This document shows positions 40,312 to 48,493 of a stretch of 63,966 nt of DNA, in pieces. The DNA lies in contig DASRFJ010000153.1 of NCBI GenBank assembly GCA_035651595.1, positions 1-63,966 of the forward strand, read 5' to 3'. Source of the stretch: JAFARZ01 sp035651595 (lineage in GTDB: Bacteria; Actinomycetota; Actinomycetes; Streptosporangiales; Streptosporangiaceae). Position 1 is the first letter of the stretch, and each line of letters opens with the position of its first letter. The notes below the pieces were generated by a model. That model saw only the letters and a list, made by a program, of their open reading frames with translations. It was not told the origin of the DNA and made no database searches. The position numbers were made by a program, and so were the translations under genes.

Positions 40312-41430
40312 CTAATGCTGGGCGGCCGCGGCGTACAGGACGCTCGGCTCGACCGCCCCCAGGTACATGGTGCCGTTGACGATCAGCACGTTGACCAGCG
40401 TCGTCTTGATCAGCTGCCCGGTGCCGAACGCGCCGTGCACCTCGGTAGCGGAGCCGAGGAACGCCGCGATGGCGGCCTGCTCCGCGCCGGGGCCGCCGTT
40501 CACCGAGACCGGTGCGTTGGCTGCTCCGGCTCCCGCCGGGGAGGTCAGTGCGGTGGCCGGCGCCTTCAGCACGGTGAGCCAGCCCGATCCGATCGGGGTG
40601 ACGTCACCGTTGTTGTGGCCGCTGTGGTCGCCGCTCGGGGTGTCCGTGGTGATCTTCGCGCCGGGCGGCGGGGTGAACGTGATGTCGGACGTCGCGGGCG
40701 CGGCGAACGTCACGGAGGTGAAGCCGATCGTGATCGCCGGGCTGCTCGCATGTCTGGCGACCACCTCGACGCGCAGCGGCACGCTGTTGCTCGCGTCGAT
40801 CGCGATCCGCACCTGGCCGATCAGCGACCGTGCGTCCTTGGGCGCGAGCGTCAGCTCGTAGGCGGGCCGGCCGGCCACGGACACGTTGCTGTCCACGCCG
40901 ACCGTGGTGGTGGGCCCGACCGCGGCCAGCGCGTCGTCGGCCGCTTGCTGCGGCGTGAGCGGCAGCTTGGTGTCCGGCATGCTGGTCGTCGGCGCCTTGT
41001 CCGGCAGGGTGAACTTCGTCACGGTGTCGGGCACCGACTGCCACAGCCAGGCCGTGTCACCGTTGCGGTAGAGGTCGGTCTCGCTCATCTTGCCGGGGAA
41101 CGCGACGCGGAACTCTCGCGGGCCGGCATACCAGACCTGGATCGTGTGCGAGCCGGTGAGCAGCGACGTTATCGAGGTCGGGTTCTGCTGCGCGCCGGGC
41201 AGCTGCGGCAGGCCCAGTGAGGTCGACTCGGTCACCGTCCCGCTGAACGCCGGGACCTGGGATCTCGCCGCGACATCGGCGAGCAGCTGCGCCGGAGTCC
41301 TGGCTGGCAGCGCGGGCGCCGCCTGCGCGACGGGGATCAGCGCCGCCGCCATCGCCGCACCGGTGATCGCGAGTGCCCCCGCTGGCACCGCCCACCGAGT
41401 CTTACGCGTCATCCTCGGAAACAGCCCCAT
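40312..41430 (-). CDS. exported LolA/RseB-fold lipoprotein-carrier-like protein
   Basis: 372 residues from ATG 41430. Signal peptide or anchor about 10-34 (WAVPAGALAITGAAMAAALI). The mature part has the half-barrel pattern of LolA_2/MucB-RseB proteins: LLADVAARSQVPAFSGTVTESTSLGLP, IQVWYAGPREFRVAFPGKMSETDLYRNGDTAWLW, YELTLAPKD, VRIAIDASNSVPLRVEV. Probably binds lipid or lipoprotein outside the membrane. Lies between the two-component system and the ABC exporter, so it may sense or deliver the exported lipid. Confidence 0.85.
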   Translation of the reverse strand: MGLFPRMTRKTRWAVPAGALAITGAAMAAALIPVAQAAPALPARTPAQLLADVAARSQVPAFSGTVTESTSLGLPQLPGAQQNPTSITSLLTGSHTIQVWYAGPREFRVAFPGKMSETDLYRNGDTAWLWQSVPDTVTKFTLPDKAPTTSMPDTKLPLTPQQAADDALAAVGPTTTVGVDSNVSVAGRPAYELTLAPKDARSLIGQVRIAIDASNSVPLRVEVVARHASSPAITIGFTSVTFAAPATSDITFTPPPGAKITTDTPSGDHSGHNNGDVTPIGSGWLTVLKAPATALTSPAGAGAANAPVSVNGGPGAEQAAIAAFLGSATEVHGAFGTGQLIKTTLVNVLIVNGTMYLGAVEPSVLYAAAAQH

Positions 41431-41475
41431 ATCAACCGAGACTACCCGACGTTCCGCTTGCCGTCGGGTCATGCC

Positions 41476-42693
41476 TCAGGCGCGCCAGGAGACCTCCATG
41501 AGGGCACCGCCAAGCGGCGAGGTGGCGACGCGCCAGCGGCCGCCGGTGGAGGACACGATCGAGTCGCCGATCGCGAGCCCGAGGCCGGCGCCCGGGCCGT
41601 TCTGCTCGGCGCGCTGGAACCGGTCGAAGAGCCTCGGCCGATCGTCCTCCGAGATGCCGGGGCCGCTGTCCTCGACGGTGAGGGTCAGCCGGCCGGCCTG
41701 CCTGCGGACGCTGATCCGGACCTGCCCGTCCGGACCGGCGAACCGGCAGGCGTTGTCCATCAGCACCCCGGCCAGCCGGTCCAGCCACTCCGGCGGCGCG
41801 CTGATCAGCGCGGGCTCGGTGTCGATCTCGGCGCTGATCGCCGGGCCGACGGAACGGAACCGGTCGGCGCAGGTCTGCGCCAGGCAGCCAAGGTCGATGG
41901 GCTCGTCGGCGGGCGGCTGCGGCTGGGCATCGAACCGGGCCAGCCACAGCAGGTCGTCGACCAGCCGGCGCAGCCGCTCGCTCTCGGACTGGACCCGGGT
42001 GAGCGAGTCGCGGTATTCGGCCGCGGTGCGGTCGGTGCCGGACAGCGCGACGTCGACCTCGGCCCGGATCACGCTCAGCGGGGTGCGCAGTTCGTGTGAG
42101 GCGTCCGCCGTGAACTCGAGCTGCCGGCGCCTGGCCTGCTCGACCGGGGCGAGCGCACGCAGCCCCACCACCAGCGACCCGCCGAACATGGCGAGCATGA
42201 CCAGCGGGCCGGCCGTGAGCTCGCCGTCCAGCACCAGGTTCTCGGTGTGCACGTCACCGCCCCGGCTGACGCCGGCCACCAGGTGCCCGCCCGGCACGGA
42301 GGCGCTGAGCAGCCGGTACGACTTGCCGGGGGTAAGGGTCGCGGTGACCGGAGTGCCCGCGGCGGGGACGCTGACGCTGAACGGTGGCGCACCGGGCGTC
42401 CGGGCGGTGAGTGTCCCCGCGTCGTCCACCAGCCACAGGTACGCCGGCACCCGGTCGGGGTCGCGATCATTGTCGCCGTCCACGAGCTGTGTGCTGGCGC
42501 GGCTGATCGCGGCCGGGTCGCCGCGAGCGCTGGCGATAAGCTCGCTGAGACGAGTGTCGGCCTCGGCGTTCAGCCGATTGACCGTGACGAAATACATGAT
42601 GACGGCGGCCACGAAGTAGACGACCCCGGCCAGCAGCGTAGCGATGATCGCGACCCGGAGCGCGGGGCCCGATCGTTGCGCGAACGCCTTCAT
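41476..42693 (-). CDS. OmpR-type partner sensor histidine kinase
   Basis: 405 residues from ATG 42693, overlapping the regulator stop (ATGA). TM1 about 12-38, extracytoplasmic sensor 39-160, TM2 about 162-180. HisKA with His200 (FTADASHELRTPLSVIRAEV), HATPase with LMDNACRF, DSGPGIS, LFDRFQ, GAGLGLAI. Signals to the upstream-encoded response regulator. Its downstream neighbours suggest it senses cell-envelope stress. Confidence 0.95.
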   Translation of the reverse strand: MKAFAQRSGPALRVAIIATLLAGVVYFVAAVIMYFVTVNRLNAEADTRLSELIASARGDPAAISRASTQLVDGDNDRDPDRVPAYLWLVDDAGTLTARTPGAPPFSVSVPAAGTPVTATLTPGKSYRLLSASVPGGHLVAGVSRGGDVHTENLVLDGELTAGPLVMLAMFGGSLVVGLRALAPVEQARRRQLEFTADASHELRTPLSVIRAEVDVALSGTDRTAAEYRDSLTRVQSESERLRRLVDDLLWLARFDAQPQPPADEPIDLGCLAQTCADRFRSVGPAISAEIDTEPALISAPPEWLDRLAGVLMDNACRFAGPDGQVRISVRRQAGRLTLTVEDSGPGISEDDRPRLFDRFQRAEQNGPGAGLGLAIGDSIVSSTGGRWRVATSPLGGALMEVSWRA

Positions 42694-43373
42694 GACGGCA
42701 CGATCCGGTAGCCGACGCCGCGGACGGTCTCGATCCGCACGCCGGACCCGGCAAGCTTGGTCCGCAGCCGCGCCAGGTGCACGTCGAGCGTGTTGGAGCC
42801 GAACACGTCCGCCTCGTTGTCCCACACGTGCTGGGCGATCGAGCGGCGGGTGGCCACCCCCGGCGACCGGCGCATGAGCATCTCCAGGATGCCCAGCTCG
42901 GTGGCGGTCAGCGAGGGACGCCGCCCGTCGATCAGCACCTCCCGGCCGGCCGGATCGAACTCCAGGTTGCCGACCACGACCCGCGGCGCCTGCGTCTGCC
43001 GCGGCCGGCGCTGCAGCGCGCGCAGCCGGGCCAGCAGCTCGCCAAAGTCGAACGGCTTGACCAGGTAGTCGTCGGCGCCGGCGTCCAGCCCGGCGATCCG
43101 GTCCGCCGGCGTGTCCCGGGCGGTCAGCATCAGCACCGGCGTCGCCTGGCTCTGGCCGTCCAGCCGGCCGCTGCGCAGCCGCTGCACCAGATCGAGGCCG
43201 GACAGCCGCGGCATCCGCCAGTCCACGACCGCGACCTCGTACTCGTACGCCTGGAGGTAGGCCGCCGCGGTCTCGCCATCGGGCACCAGATCGACGACAT
43301 ACCCCTGCTCGCGCAGCCCGCGAGCGAGCACGGCGCCGAGCTTCTCGTCGTCCTCGGCCACCAGCACCCGCAC
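42690..43373 (-). CDS. OmpR/PhoB-family response regulator
   Basis: 227 residues from GTG 43373 (MRVLVAEDDEKLG). Receiver with Asp51 (AVVDWRMPRLSGLDLV) and KPFDFGELLARL; winged helix RPSLTATELGILEMLMRRSPGVATRRSIAQHVWDNE...LDVHLARLRTKL...VRGVGYRI. The longer frame upstream has non-conserved sequence. First gene of a five-gene operon with kinase, LolA/RseB-like protein and ABC exporter. Confidence 0.95.
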   Translation of the reverse strand: MRVLVAEDDEKLGAVLARGLREQGYVVDLVPDGETAAAYLQAYEYEVAVVDWRMPRLSGLDLVQRLRSGRLDGQSQATPVLMLTARDTPADRIAGLDAGADDYLVKPFDFGELLARLRALQRRPRQTQAPRVVVGNLEFDPAGREVLIDGRRPSLTATELGILEMLMRRSPGVATRRSIAQHVWDNEADVFGSNTLDVHLARLRTKLAGSGVRIETVRGVGYRIVPS

Positions 43374-43441
43374 GCCCCCGAATCTACTCCCCGGTCCCCC
43401 CATCCCGCCCCGCCCGCAAGCTCCCACCGGGTCAATTGCGC

Positions 43442-43566
43442 AGTTGAGCCCACTAGACCGTGTCAACGCGCCAGGGCGGGCCACACCGTGTGACTGGTGT
43501 TACGTGAGGGGCTCAACTCCGCGCCCCGCCGCGTAAGCGGCCTCGGAGCGTGTGACTGCTGTTATG
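43442..43566. repeat. upstream region with an inverted and a direct repeat
   Basis: Inverted pair AGTTGAGCCC (43442-43451) and GGGCTCAACT (43509-43518). Direct pair CGTGTGACTGGTGTTA (43487-43502) and CGTGTGACTGCTGTTA (43549-43564), 62 bases apart. Located 70-190 bases upstream of the response-regulator start, so they may be regulator or autoregulation sites. No gene from 43374 to 43839. Confidence 0.55.
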
Positions 43567-43612
43567 CGGGAGGCCGAGGGGGCAGTTATTGTGTTGAAAA
43601 AGTGCTCCCTGG

Positions 43613-43644
43613 TAGAAAAGGGGTCGAATCCGCACCCTTTTCTA
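43613..43644. repeat. 10-bp inverted repeat
   Basis: TAGAAAAGGG (43613-43622) and complement (43635-43644), 12-base loop GTCGAATCCGCA, extended by an outer GTGT/ACAC pair. Reminiscent of a tRNA T-arm but no cloverleaf can be drawn. Possible terminator or member of the dispersed hairpin class. Confidence 0.55.
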
Positions 43645-43815
43645 ACACGAAGCCCTTTTATGGCATGGGAGAGGGACCGCCACGCCGCACATAGGGGACG
43701 AATCGGGCGGAGGCTCGCAGGTGGGCGGGGCGGGTGGCTAGCGGAGTGGGGCGTGAGGTGCCTGTGGGGCCCTTGGGGTCTGCGGGGCTTGGGTGCTTTG
43801 GGGCTCGGGCACGGA

Positions 43816-43846
43816 GCTTGGGGTTAGCGGGGCTTGGGGTTAGCGG
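43816..43846. repeat. 15-bp G-rich direct repeat at the dprE2 3' end
   Basis: GCTTGGGGTTAGCGG at 43816-43830 and 43832-43846; the second copy includes the stop codon of the reductase. The whole stretch 43690-43850 is G-tract rich on the plus strand and could form quadruplexes. Confidence 0.55.
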
Positions 43847-44592
43847 GCTATGCGGCGCCAGAGGGGGCGGGGGACTAGCTTGAGGGCGGTGGCCAGCACG
43901 GCTAGTTTGGCGGGGACCCAGACCGTGCCACGGTTGCCGTTCAGGGCGCGGGCGGTGGCGGTGCCGACGGCGCCGGGGGTGGTGGCCATCGGGGCGTGCG
44001 GCATGCCTTGGGTCATCCGGCCGATGACGAAGCCGGGACGTACCAGGAGCACGCGGACGCCGGTGCCGTGCAGCGTGTCGGCCAGGCCGCGGGCGAACGC
44101 GTCCAGGCCCGCCTTTGTCGCGCCGTAGACGGGGTTGGCCTTGCGCGGCCGCACGGCCGCCACCGAGGACAGCACCACGATCGTGCCCCGGCCGTGCGCC
44201 TTCATGTGCCCGGCCACGGCGAGCAGCGTGCTCACGTGGCCGGTGAAGTTCGTCTCGATCATCGTCGCGGCCTGCTGCGGGTCCTTGTCGAGCTCGGCCT
44301 GCGGCACCAGGATGCCGGCCGCGGAGATCACCATGTCCAGGCCGCCCTCGGCGAACAGCGTGTCGATCAGCGTCTGGTGCGCGCTCGTCGCGGTCGCGTC
44401 GAACGGCACCGCGCGGACCTCGCAACCCAGCGTCTTGCCGGCCGCGAGCAGCCGCGCCTCGTCCCGGCCCGCCAGGATCACTTCGGAGTCGGCCGGCAGG
44501 CCGAGCGCGGCCACGATGGCCAGGCCGATCTCGCTGGTGCCGCCGAGCAGCAGGATCCGCTGCGGGCGAGTGGGCAATATCGAACCAGTCAC
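43840..44592 (-). CDS. dprE2: decaprenylphospho-2-keto-arabinose reductase-like SDR (DprE2 type)
   Basis: 250 residues from GTG 44592, preferred because AAGGAA lies 9 bases upstream; GTG 44598 is also possible. LLLGGTSEIGLAI nucleotide loop, SSVAAVRPRKANPVYGATKAGLDAFARGL (S...YxxxK) and LLVRPGFVIGRMTQGM correspond block by block to mycobacterial DprE2. Reduces decaprenylphosphoryl-2-keto-erythro-pentose to DPA, the arabinose donor for cell-wall arabinan. Last gene of the operon with the UbiA-type synthase. DprE1 is not in the window. Confidence 0.88.
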   Translation of the reverse strand: MTGSILPTRPQRILLLGGTSEIGLAIVAALGLPADSEVILAGRDEARLLAAGKTLGCEVRAVPFDATATSAHQTLIDTLFAEGGLDMVISAAGILVPQAELDKDPQQAATMIETNFTGHVSTLLAVAGHMKAHGRGTIVVLSSVAAVRPRKANPVYGATKAGLDAFARGLADTLHGTGVRVLLVRPGFVIGRMTQGMPHAPMATTPGAVGTATARALNGNRGTVWVPAKLAVLATALKLVPRPLWRRIAR

Positions 44593-44605
44593 GAGCACAA
44601 GTTCC

Positions 44606-45538
44606 TTACGCTACATACAGGCCGGTCACGAACAGCGTGAACCAGCCGAGTTCGCAGGCCAGCATGCCGCCGTCCCGCATGATCAAGTCTTCCACCGGCC
44701 GGATCGTGCCGCGCCCGGTGAGCGCGCCGAACCGGGCCAGGGCCGCGACCAGCGGAATCGCGCTGGCGAGGTGCCAGTCGCGGGCACCGCTGTGCTCCCC
44801 CGCCGCCCACAGCACGTAGCAGACGATCATCAGCGCGCCGATCAGGTACTGGCTGAGCCGGAGCGCCGCCGGGCGGTAGGAGCGCATCGCCGGCCGGTGC
44901 CGTACCGCGTCCTCGCCGAGCGTGACCAGCTCGGTGTACCGCTTGGCGACCGCGACGCCGAGCGCGCCCAGTGAGCACACCAGCAGGAACCAGCCGGACG
45001 GCGGGACATGCGTGGCCGCCGCGCCAGCGAGCACGCGCAGCAGGAAGCCGGACGCGACGAACAGCACCTCGAGCACCGGGATGTGCTTGAGCACCATCGA
45101 GTACGAGAACGACGAGACCAGGTAGCCGGCGAGCGTCGCGGCGAGCAGCGGGGCGGAGATCGCGAAGCCCGCCGCCAGCGCCGCGGCGACGAACAGGCCG
45201 GCCAGCACGAGCGCGTGCGACCGCGGCAGCAGCCCGGCGGCGATCGGGCGGTTGCGCTTGGTCGGGTGCGCCCGGTCCCGCTCCACGTCCGCCACGTCGT
45301 TGACGTAGTACACCGCCGACGAGGCGAGCGTGAACGCGACCGCGGCGACGATCGCGTCGCTCAGCCCGTCGTGCGGGCCGAGCGAAAGGCCCGCCAGCGG
45401 CGCCGCGAACACGAGCAGGTTCTTCGGCCATTGCCGGGGCCTGGCGGTCCGCACGGCGCCGGACAGCCAGCGGCCGAGCGTGACAGGGCGCGGCGTGGCC
45501 CCGTCCGCGACCTGCGCGGCACTCGTCTGAGTGGTCAC
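44606..45538 (-). CDS. ubiA: decaprenyl-phosphate phosphoribosyltransferase (UbiA family)
   Basis: 310 residues from GTG 45538, overlapping the glycosidase stop (GTGA). The N-terminal RTARPRQWPKNLLVFAAPLAGL is the DPPR-synthase variant of the UbiA family. Asp motifs are YYVNDVADVERDRAHPTKRNRP and the later YTELVTLGEDAVRHRPAMRSY. About nine membrane segments. Transfers phosphoribose to decaprenyl phosphate, the step before DprE1/DprE2. The adjacent dprE2 supports the assignment. Confidence 0.92.
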   Translation of the reverse strand: MTTQTSAAQVADGATPRPVTLGRWLSGAVRTARPRQWPKNLLVFAAPLAGLSLGPHDGLSDAIVAAVAFTLASSAVYYVNDVADVERDRAHPTKRNRPIAAGLLPRSHALVLAGLFVAAALAAGFAISAPLLAATLAGYLVSSFSYSMVLKHIPVLEVLFVASGFLLRVLAGAAATHVPPSGWFLLVCSLGALGVAVAKRYTELVTLGEDAVRHRPAMRSYRPAALRLSQYLIGALMIVCYVLWAAGEHSGARDWHLASAIPLVAALARFGALTGRGTIRPVEDLIMRDGGMLACELGWFTLFVTGLYVA

Positions 45539-47067
45539 TTCGCGTAAACCGCCGTGAAGTCGCGGGCCCATACCGAGTAGTAGCGAAGCGGCGACCTCGG
45601 CTGATCCGGCAGCATCGCCACCGGGTCCGGGTCTGACGGATGGCCGTTCGCCTTGTAGTACTCGAACTCGGTCCAGTCCGGGTTGATGTCCAGTTCCATC
45701 CCCTCGACCGCGCCGGCTCGCTGGAGCATCCCGGCCACATCGGCGGCGGACATCCCGGGTCCGTACACGTAGAGAATCCGGCCGTCCTTGGTCTCGCCGA
45801 TGCCGGAGCGCCAGACACCAGCCGCGCCGCCGATCGTGGCGCCGAAGTTGCTCTGCACGTTCTGGTTGATGTCGGGGGCAACCTTCCCGTGGTCCACGAT
45901 CAGCTCGAGGTTCTGCCGCACGCCGACGACGTCAGCGGTCATGCTCACGTCCCGGCCCCAGTCACCGATCTTGATGGTGCCATTCCGGTAGTACACCACG
46001 GATGCCGCCCCGTTCGTGAGCTTTCCGCTGGTCCTGCCGTTCAGGTAAAAACCGCCCCGCGAGGCGTACAGCCGGAACCCGCCGTTGAACGTGGCGAGCA
46101 GGCCGGTGCGGGTACCCGGCGGGATCCAGTCCTGCGCGCCGCCGAACCCGGTTCCCGGGTCCTGCGAGCCGGGACGCAGCTCGAACTTGACCAGCCGCTG
46201 GTCGAACGAGGCGATGCCGGCCACGTACGAGGTGTGGATCGCGTCGATGCGCATTTCGGTGGTGAACAGGGCCGGCTGGCCGTTCACCGTCTCCCGGAGC
46301 GTCCACACGCCCTCACCGGCCAGCGCCGGGGTGGCGAACGGGGTCAGATCTTTCGGAATGTCGGGCTTGAAGCCGTGTACCTTCTTGAACTTGAGCTTGC
46401 CGTGCGGGTCGGACAGCGCGAAGTTCGGCTTCCCCCCCACCTTCGGCGGGGTGTAGGTCCACTCCTCCATCATCGTGACGACCGAGCCGAGATAGTGATC
46501 GCGCGCCCACTCCGCCAGCTTCTCCGACAGCGACAGGCCGTTGTTCGCGGTGAGCGCCTGGCCGAGGGAGAAGGCCACCCAGCAGAAGAAGACGAGCAGC
46601 ACGCCGCAGATCACCCGGACCGTCGGGCGCCGGAAGAACCGGCGGATCCTGGAGTTTTTCGGATCTTTTCGGCGGCGCTTGCCCGGGCCGCCGGGGGGCT
46701 CCGGGGGGTCGTCCCCCCGGGCTAGCACGTAGGTGTCGTCCTGCTGGTAGTACGGGGGCTGATCGTAGTACTGCCGCTGGTCGTAAGGCCCCTGATCGTA
46801 GGGCCCCTCGCCGTAGGGCCCTTGATCGTAGGGGCCCTGGTTGTACGGGCCCGGCGGGTAGGGGTTCGGCGGGGCGTACGGGCCCTGCCCGGACGGCATC
46901 GTGTAGTCGTCGCCGCGGCGGTAGTCCGAGCCGGTCCGCGGATTCCTGAAGGCCGGCCGCGGCGGATACGAGCCCTGCTGCGGCTGATACTGAGGCTGGC
47001 GGGGCTGCCAGATGGGCGAGGGCGGATCACTCCCGTTGCGGGGTCCCCCTGGTCCCGACTGCGGCAC
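45535..47067 (-). CDS. membrane-anchored phosphodiester glycosidase domain protein with PYDQG repeats
   Basis: 510 residues. The N-terminal about 115 residues are disordered, Pro/Tyr/Gln/Gly rich, with PYDQG-type repeats about 70-105. A basic stretch and one membrane segment follow (about 150-170, VICGVLLVFFCWVAFSLG). The extracellular part ends in a NAGPA/DUF2233 domain: LLATFNGGFRLYASRGGFYLNGR, NLELIVDHGKVAPDINQN, GAVEGMELDINPDWTEFEYY. Members cleave phosphodiester-linked glycans. First gene of the DPA operon, so a cell-envelope role is likely. Confidence 0.88.
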   Translation of the reverse strand: MPQSGPGGPRNGSDPPSPIWQPRQPQYQPQQGSYPPRPAFRNPRTGSDYRRGDDYTMPSGQGPYAPPNPYPPGPYNQGPYDQGPYGEGPYDQGPYDQRQYYDQPPYYQQDDTYVLARGDDPPEPPGGPGKRRRKDPKNSRIRRFFRRPTVRVICGVLLVFFCWVAFSLGQALTANNGLSLSEKLAEWARDHYLGSVVTMMEEWTYTPPKVGGKPNFALSDPHGKLKFKKVHGFKPDIPKDLTPFATPALAGEGVWTLRETVNGQPALFTTEMRIDAIHTSYVAGIASFDQRLVKFELRPGSQDPGTGFGGAQDWIPPGTRTGLLATFNGGFRLYASRGGFYLNGRTSGKLTNGAASVVYYRNGTIKIGDWGRDVSMTADVVGVRQNLELIVDHGKVAPDINQNVQSNFGATIGGAAGVWRSGIGETKDGRILYVYGPGMSAADVAGMLQRAGAVEGMELDINPDWTEFEYYKANGHPSDPDPVAMLPDQPRSPLRYYSVWARDFTAVYAK

Positions 47068-47192
47068 TCGCCTACCTCCTCGGTCAGCCTGCGGACGGAA
47101 GCAGGTCTACCCGGCCTACATGAACTTAACGTGACGGCCACTTCGCCCCCGCGCGGCCAGAAGAGCGGACGGTCGCACGGCCGGTCAGTGAA

Positions 47193-47215
47193 ACCACAGC
47201 TCGTTCTGAGTAAAG
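47193..47215 (+). repeat. dispersed motif C, copy 2
   Basis: ACCACAGCTCGTTCTGA followed by GTAAAG, in the gap between ctaB and the glycosidase promoter. Matches 58925 with 3 differences in 23. The remainder of the 47068-47261 gap shows nothing else. Confidence 0.6.
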
Positions 47216-47261
47216 AAGATTAGCCTACGGCGCGTATCGGGAGTGTATGGCACGCACGCTT

Positions 47262-48215
47262 CTACCAGCGGCCCCACGGTAGCAGCGCGGTCACCGCGAC
47301 GGCGGCGAACAGCAAGGTCAGATACGCGATTGACAGGTGGAACAGCCGCATCGGGGCCGGCTTGTCCGTGGTGGCGATCCGGGTGTTCAGCCGGTGCGCC
47401 TCGACCAGGAACCACCCGCCGAGGCCGGCCGCCGCGAGCGAGTAGATCCAGCCCGCGTACGGGGCCAGCGCCAGCGTGGCGGCCACCATCGCGTAGGAGT
47501 ACCACAGGATCTTCTTCGCGACCGCGGCGGCGGTGGCGACCACCGGGAGCATGGGCACGCCGGCCGCCGCGTAGTCCTTGCGGAACTTCATGGCGAGCGC
47601 CCAGAAGTGCGGCGGGGTCCACAGGAAGATCACGGCGAACAGCACGAGCGCGGGGACGCTGACCGTGCCGGTCACCGCGGCCCAGCCGACCAGGACCGGG
47701 AAGCAGCCGGCCGCGCCGCCGATCACGATGTTCTGGGGGCTGCGGCGCTTGAGCAGCAGCGTGTAGACGAAGATGTAGAACAGGATCGCGGTGTCGGCCA
47801 GCGCCGCGGACAGCCAGTTGGCCGTCAGTCCGAGCAGCAGCGTGGACCCGGCGCCGAGCAGGATTCCCCAGGCCAGCGCCTCCCAGGGCTTGATGGTGCC
47901 CTGGCCGTTGACGACCAGGGGGCGGCGCTTTGTCCGCTTCATCACCGCGTCGATGTCGCGGTCGATGTAGCAGTTGATGGTGTTGGCGCTGCCCGCGGCC
48001 AGCGTGCCGCCGACGAGCGTGACGAGGATCAGCTTGAGCGACGGCAGGCCGCGCTGCGCCAGCAGCATGGTCGGCACGGTCGTGACGAGCAGCAGCTCGA
48101 TGATGCGCGGCTTGGTCAGCGCCACCAGCCCGCGGAGCAGTACGCTCGCCGGGCGCCGACCGCCAGGAGTTGTCCCCCGGTGACCAAGCTCGGGCAGGGC
48201 CTGGGCAGCGGTCAC
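47262..48215 (-). CDS. ctaB: protoheme IX farnesyltransferase (heme O synthase)
   Basis: 317 residues from GTG 48215, overlapping the small membrane gene stop (GTGA). UbiA fold with the heme-O motifs ANTINCYIDRDIDAVMKRTKRRPLV and LWTPPHFWALAMKFRKDYAAAGVPMLPV. Nine membrane segments. Farnesylates heme b to heme o for the aa3-type oxidase. Last gene of the cytochrome oxidase operon. Confidence 0.96.
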   Translation of the reverse strand: MTAAQALPELGHRGTTPGGRRPASVLLRGLVALTKPRIIELLLVTTVPTMLLAQRGLPSLKLILVTLVGGTLAAGSANTINCYIDRDIDAVMKRTKRRPLVVNGQGTIKPWEALAWGILLGAGSTLLLGLTANWLSAALADTAILFYIFVYTLLLKRRSPQNIVIGGAAGCFPVLVGWAAVTGTVSVPALVLFAVIFLWTPPHFWALAMKFRKDYAAAGVPMLPVVATAAAVAKKILWYSYAMVAATLALAPYAGWIYSLAAAGLGGWFLVEAHRLNTRIATTDKPAPMRLFHLSIAYLTLLFAAVAVTALLPWGRW

Positions 48216-48466
48216 TCCACGGCCTCGGTGGTGGTGGCCGCCGCCTCAGCTGGCGTCGCGGCCGTGGGCTCTCCGGGCTGGTACGTGTGGGAAACCGAGC
48301 GCTCGGCGCGCGCGTCCCGGTGCCCGGGTATCAGCTCCGGCTTGGTGTAGAGCACGTACAGCGCCGCGGCCACCGCGATGAACAGGATCATCGGGAAGAC
48401 GAAAGTGATCATCGATCCGCCGAAACTCCACGCGCTGCCACTGGAGTCCGCGAGAAAACCGTGCAC
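48212..48466 (-). CDS. small single-span membrane protein of the oxidase operon
   Basis: 84 residues, GTG start with AAAGGGA. One membrane segment about 20-40 (ITFVFPMILFIAVAAALYVLY), then a charged Ala/Thr/Glu-rich tail. Position between ctaE and ctaB suggests an accessory or subunit-IV-like role. I do not recognise a named family. Confidence 0.75.
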   Translation of the reverse strand: MHGFLADSSGSAWSFGGSMITFVFPMILFIAVAAALYVLYTKPELIPGHRDARAERSVSHTYQPGEPTAATPAEAAATTTEAVE

Positions 48467-48493
48467 TGCGATCCCTTTCTTTCTTCCGGCGCG

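Noticed and set aside
43590..43648. Possible tRNA or tRNA fragment (GGGGTCGAATCC with paired arms)
   Set aside because: The loop resembles a T-arm but no acceptor, D or anticodon arm can be drawn and there is no CCA. Kept only as an inverted repeat.
43497..43694. 65-codon Cys/Gly-rich frame
   Set aside because: No Shine-Dalgarno, crosses the hairpin at 43613-43644, and resembles no protein family.
43816..43846. Telomere-like GGGGTTAG repeats
   Set aside because: Only two copies of a 15-bp unit, ending in a stop codon, inside a gene-dense region. Not a chromosome end.
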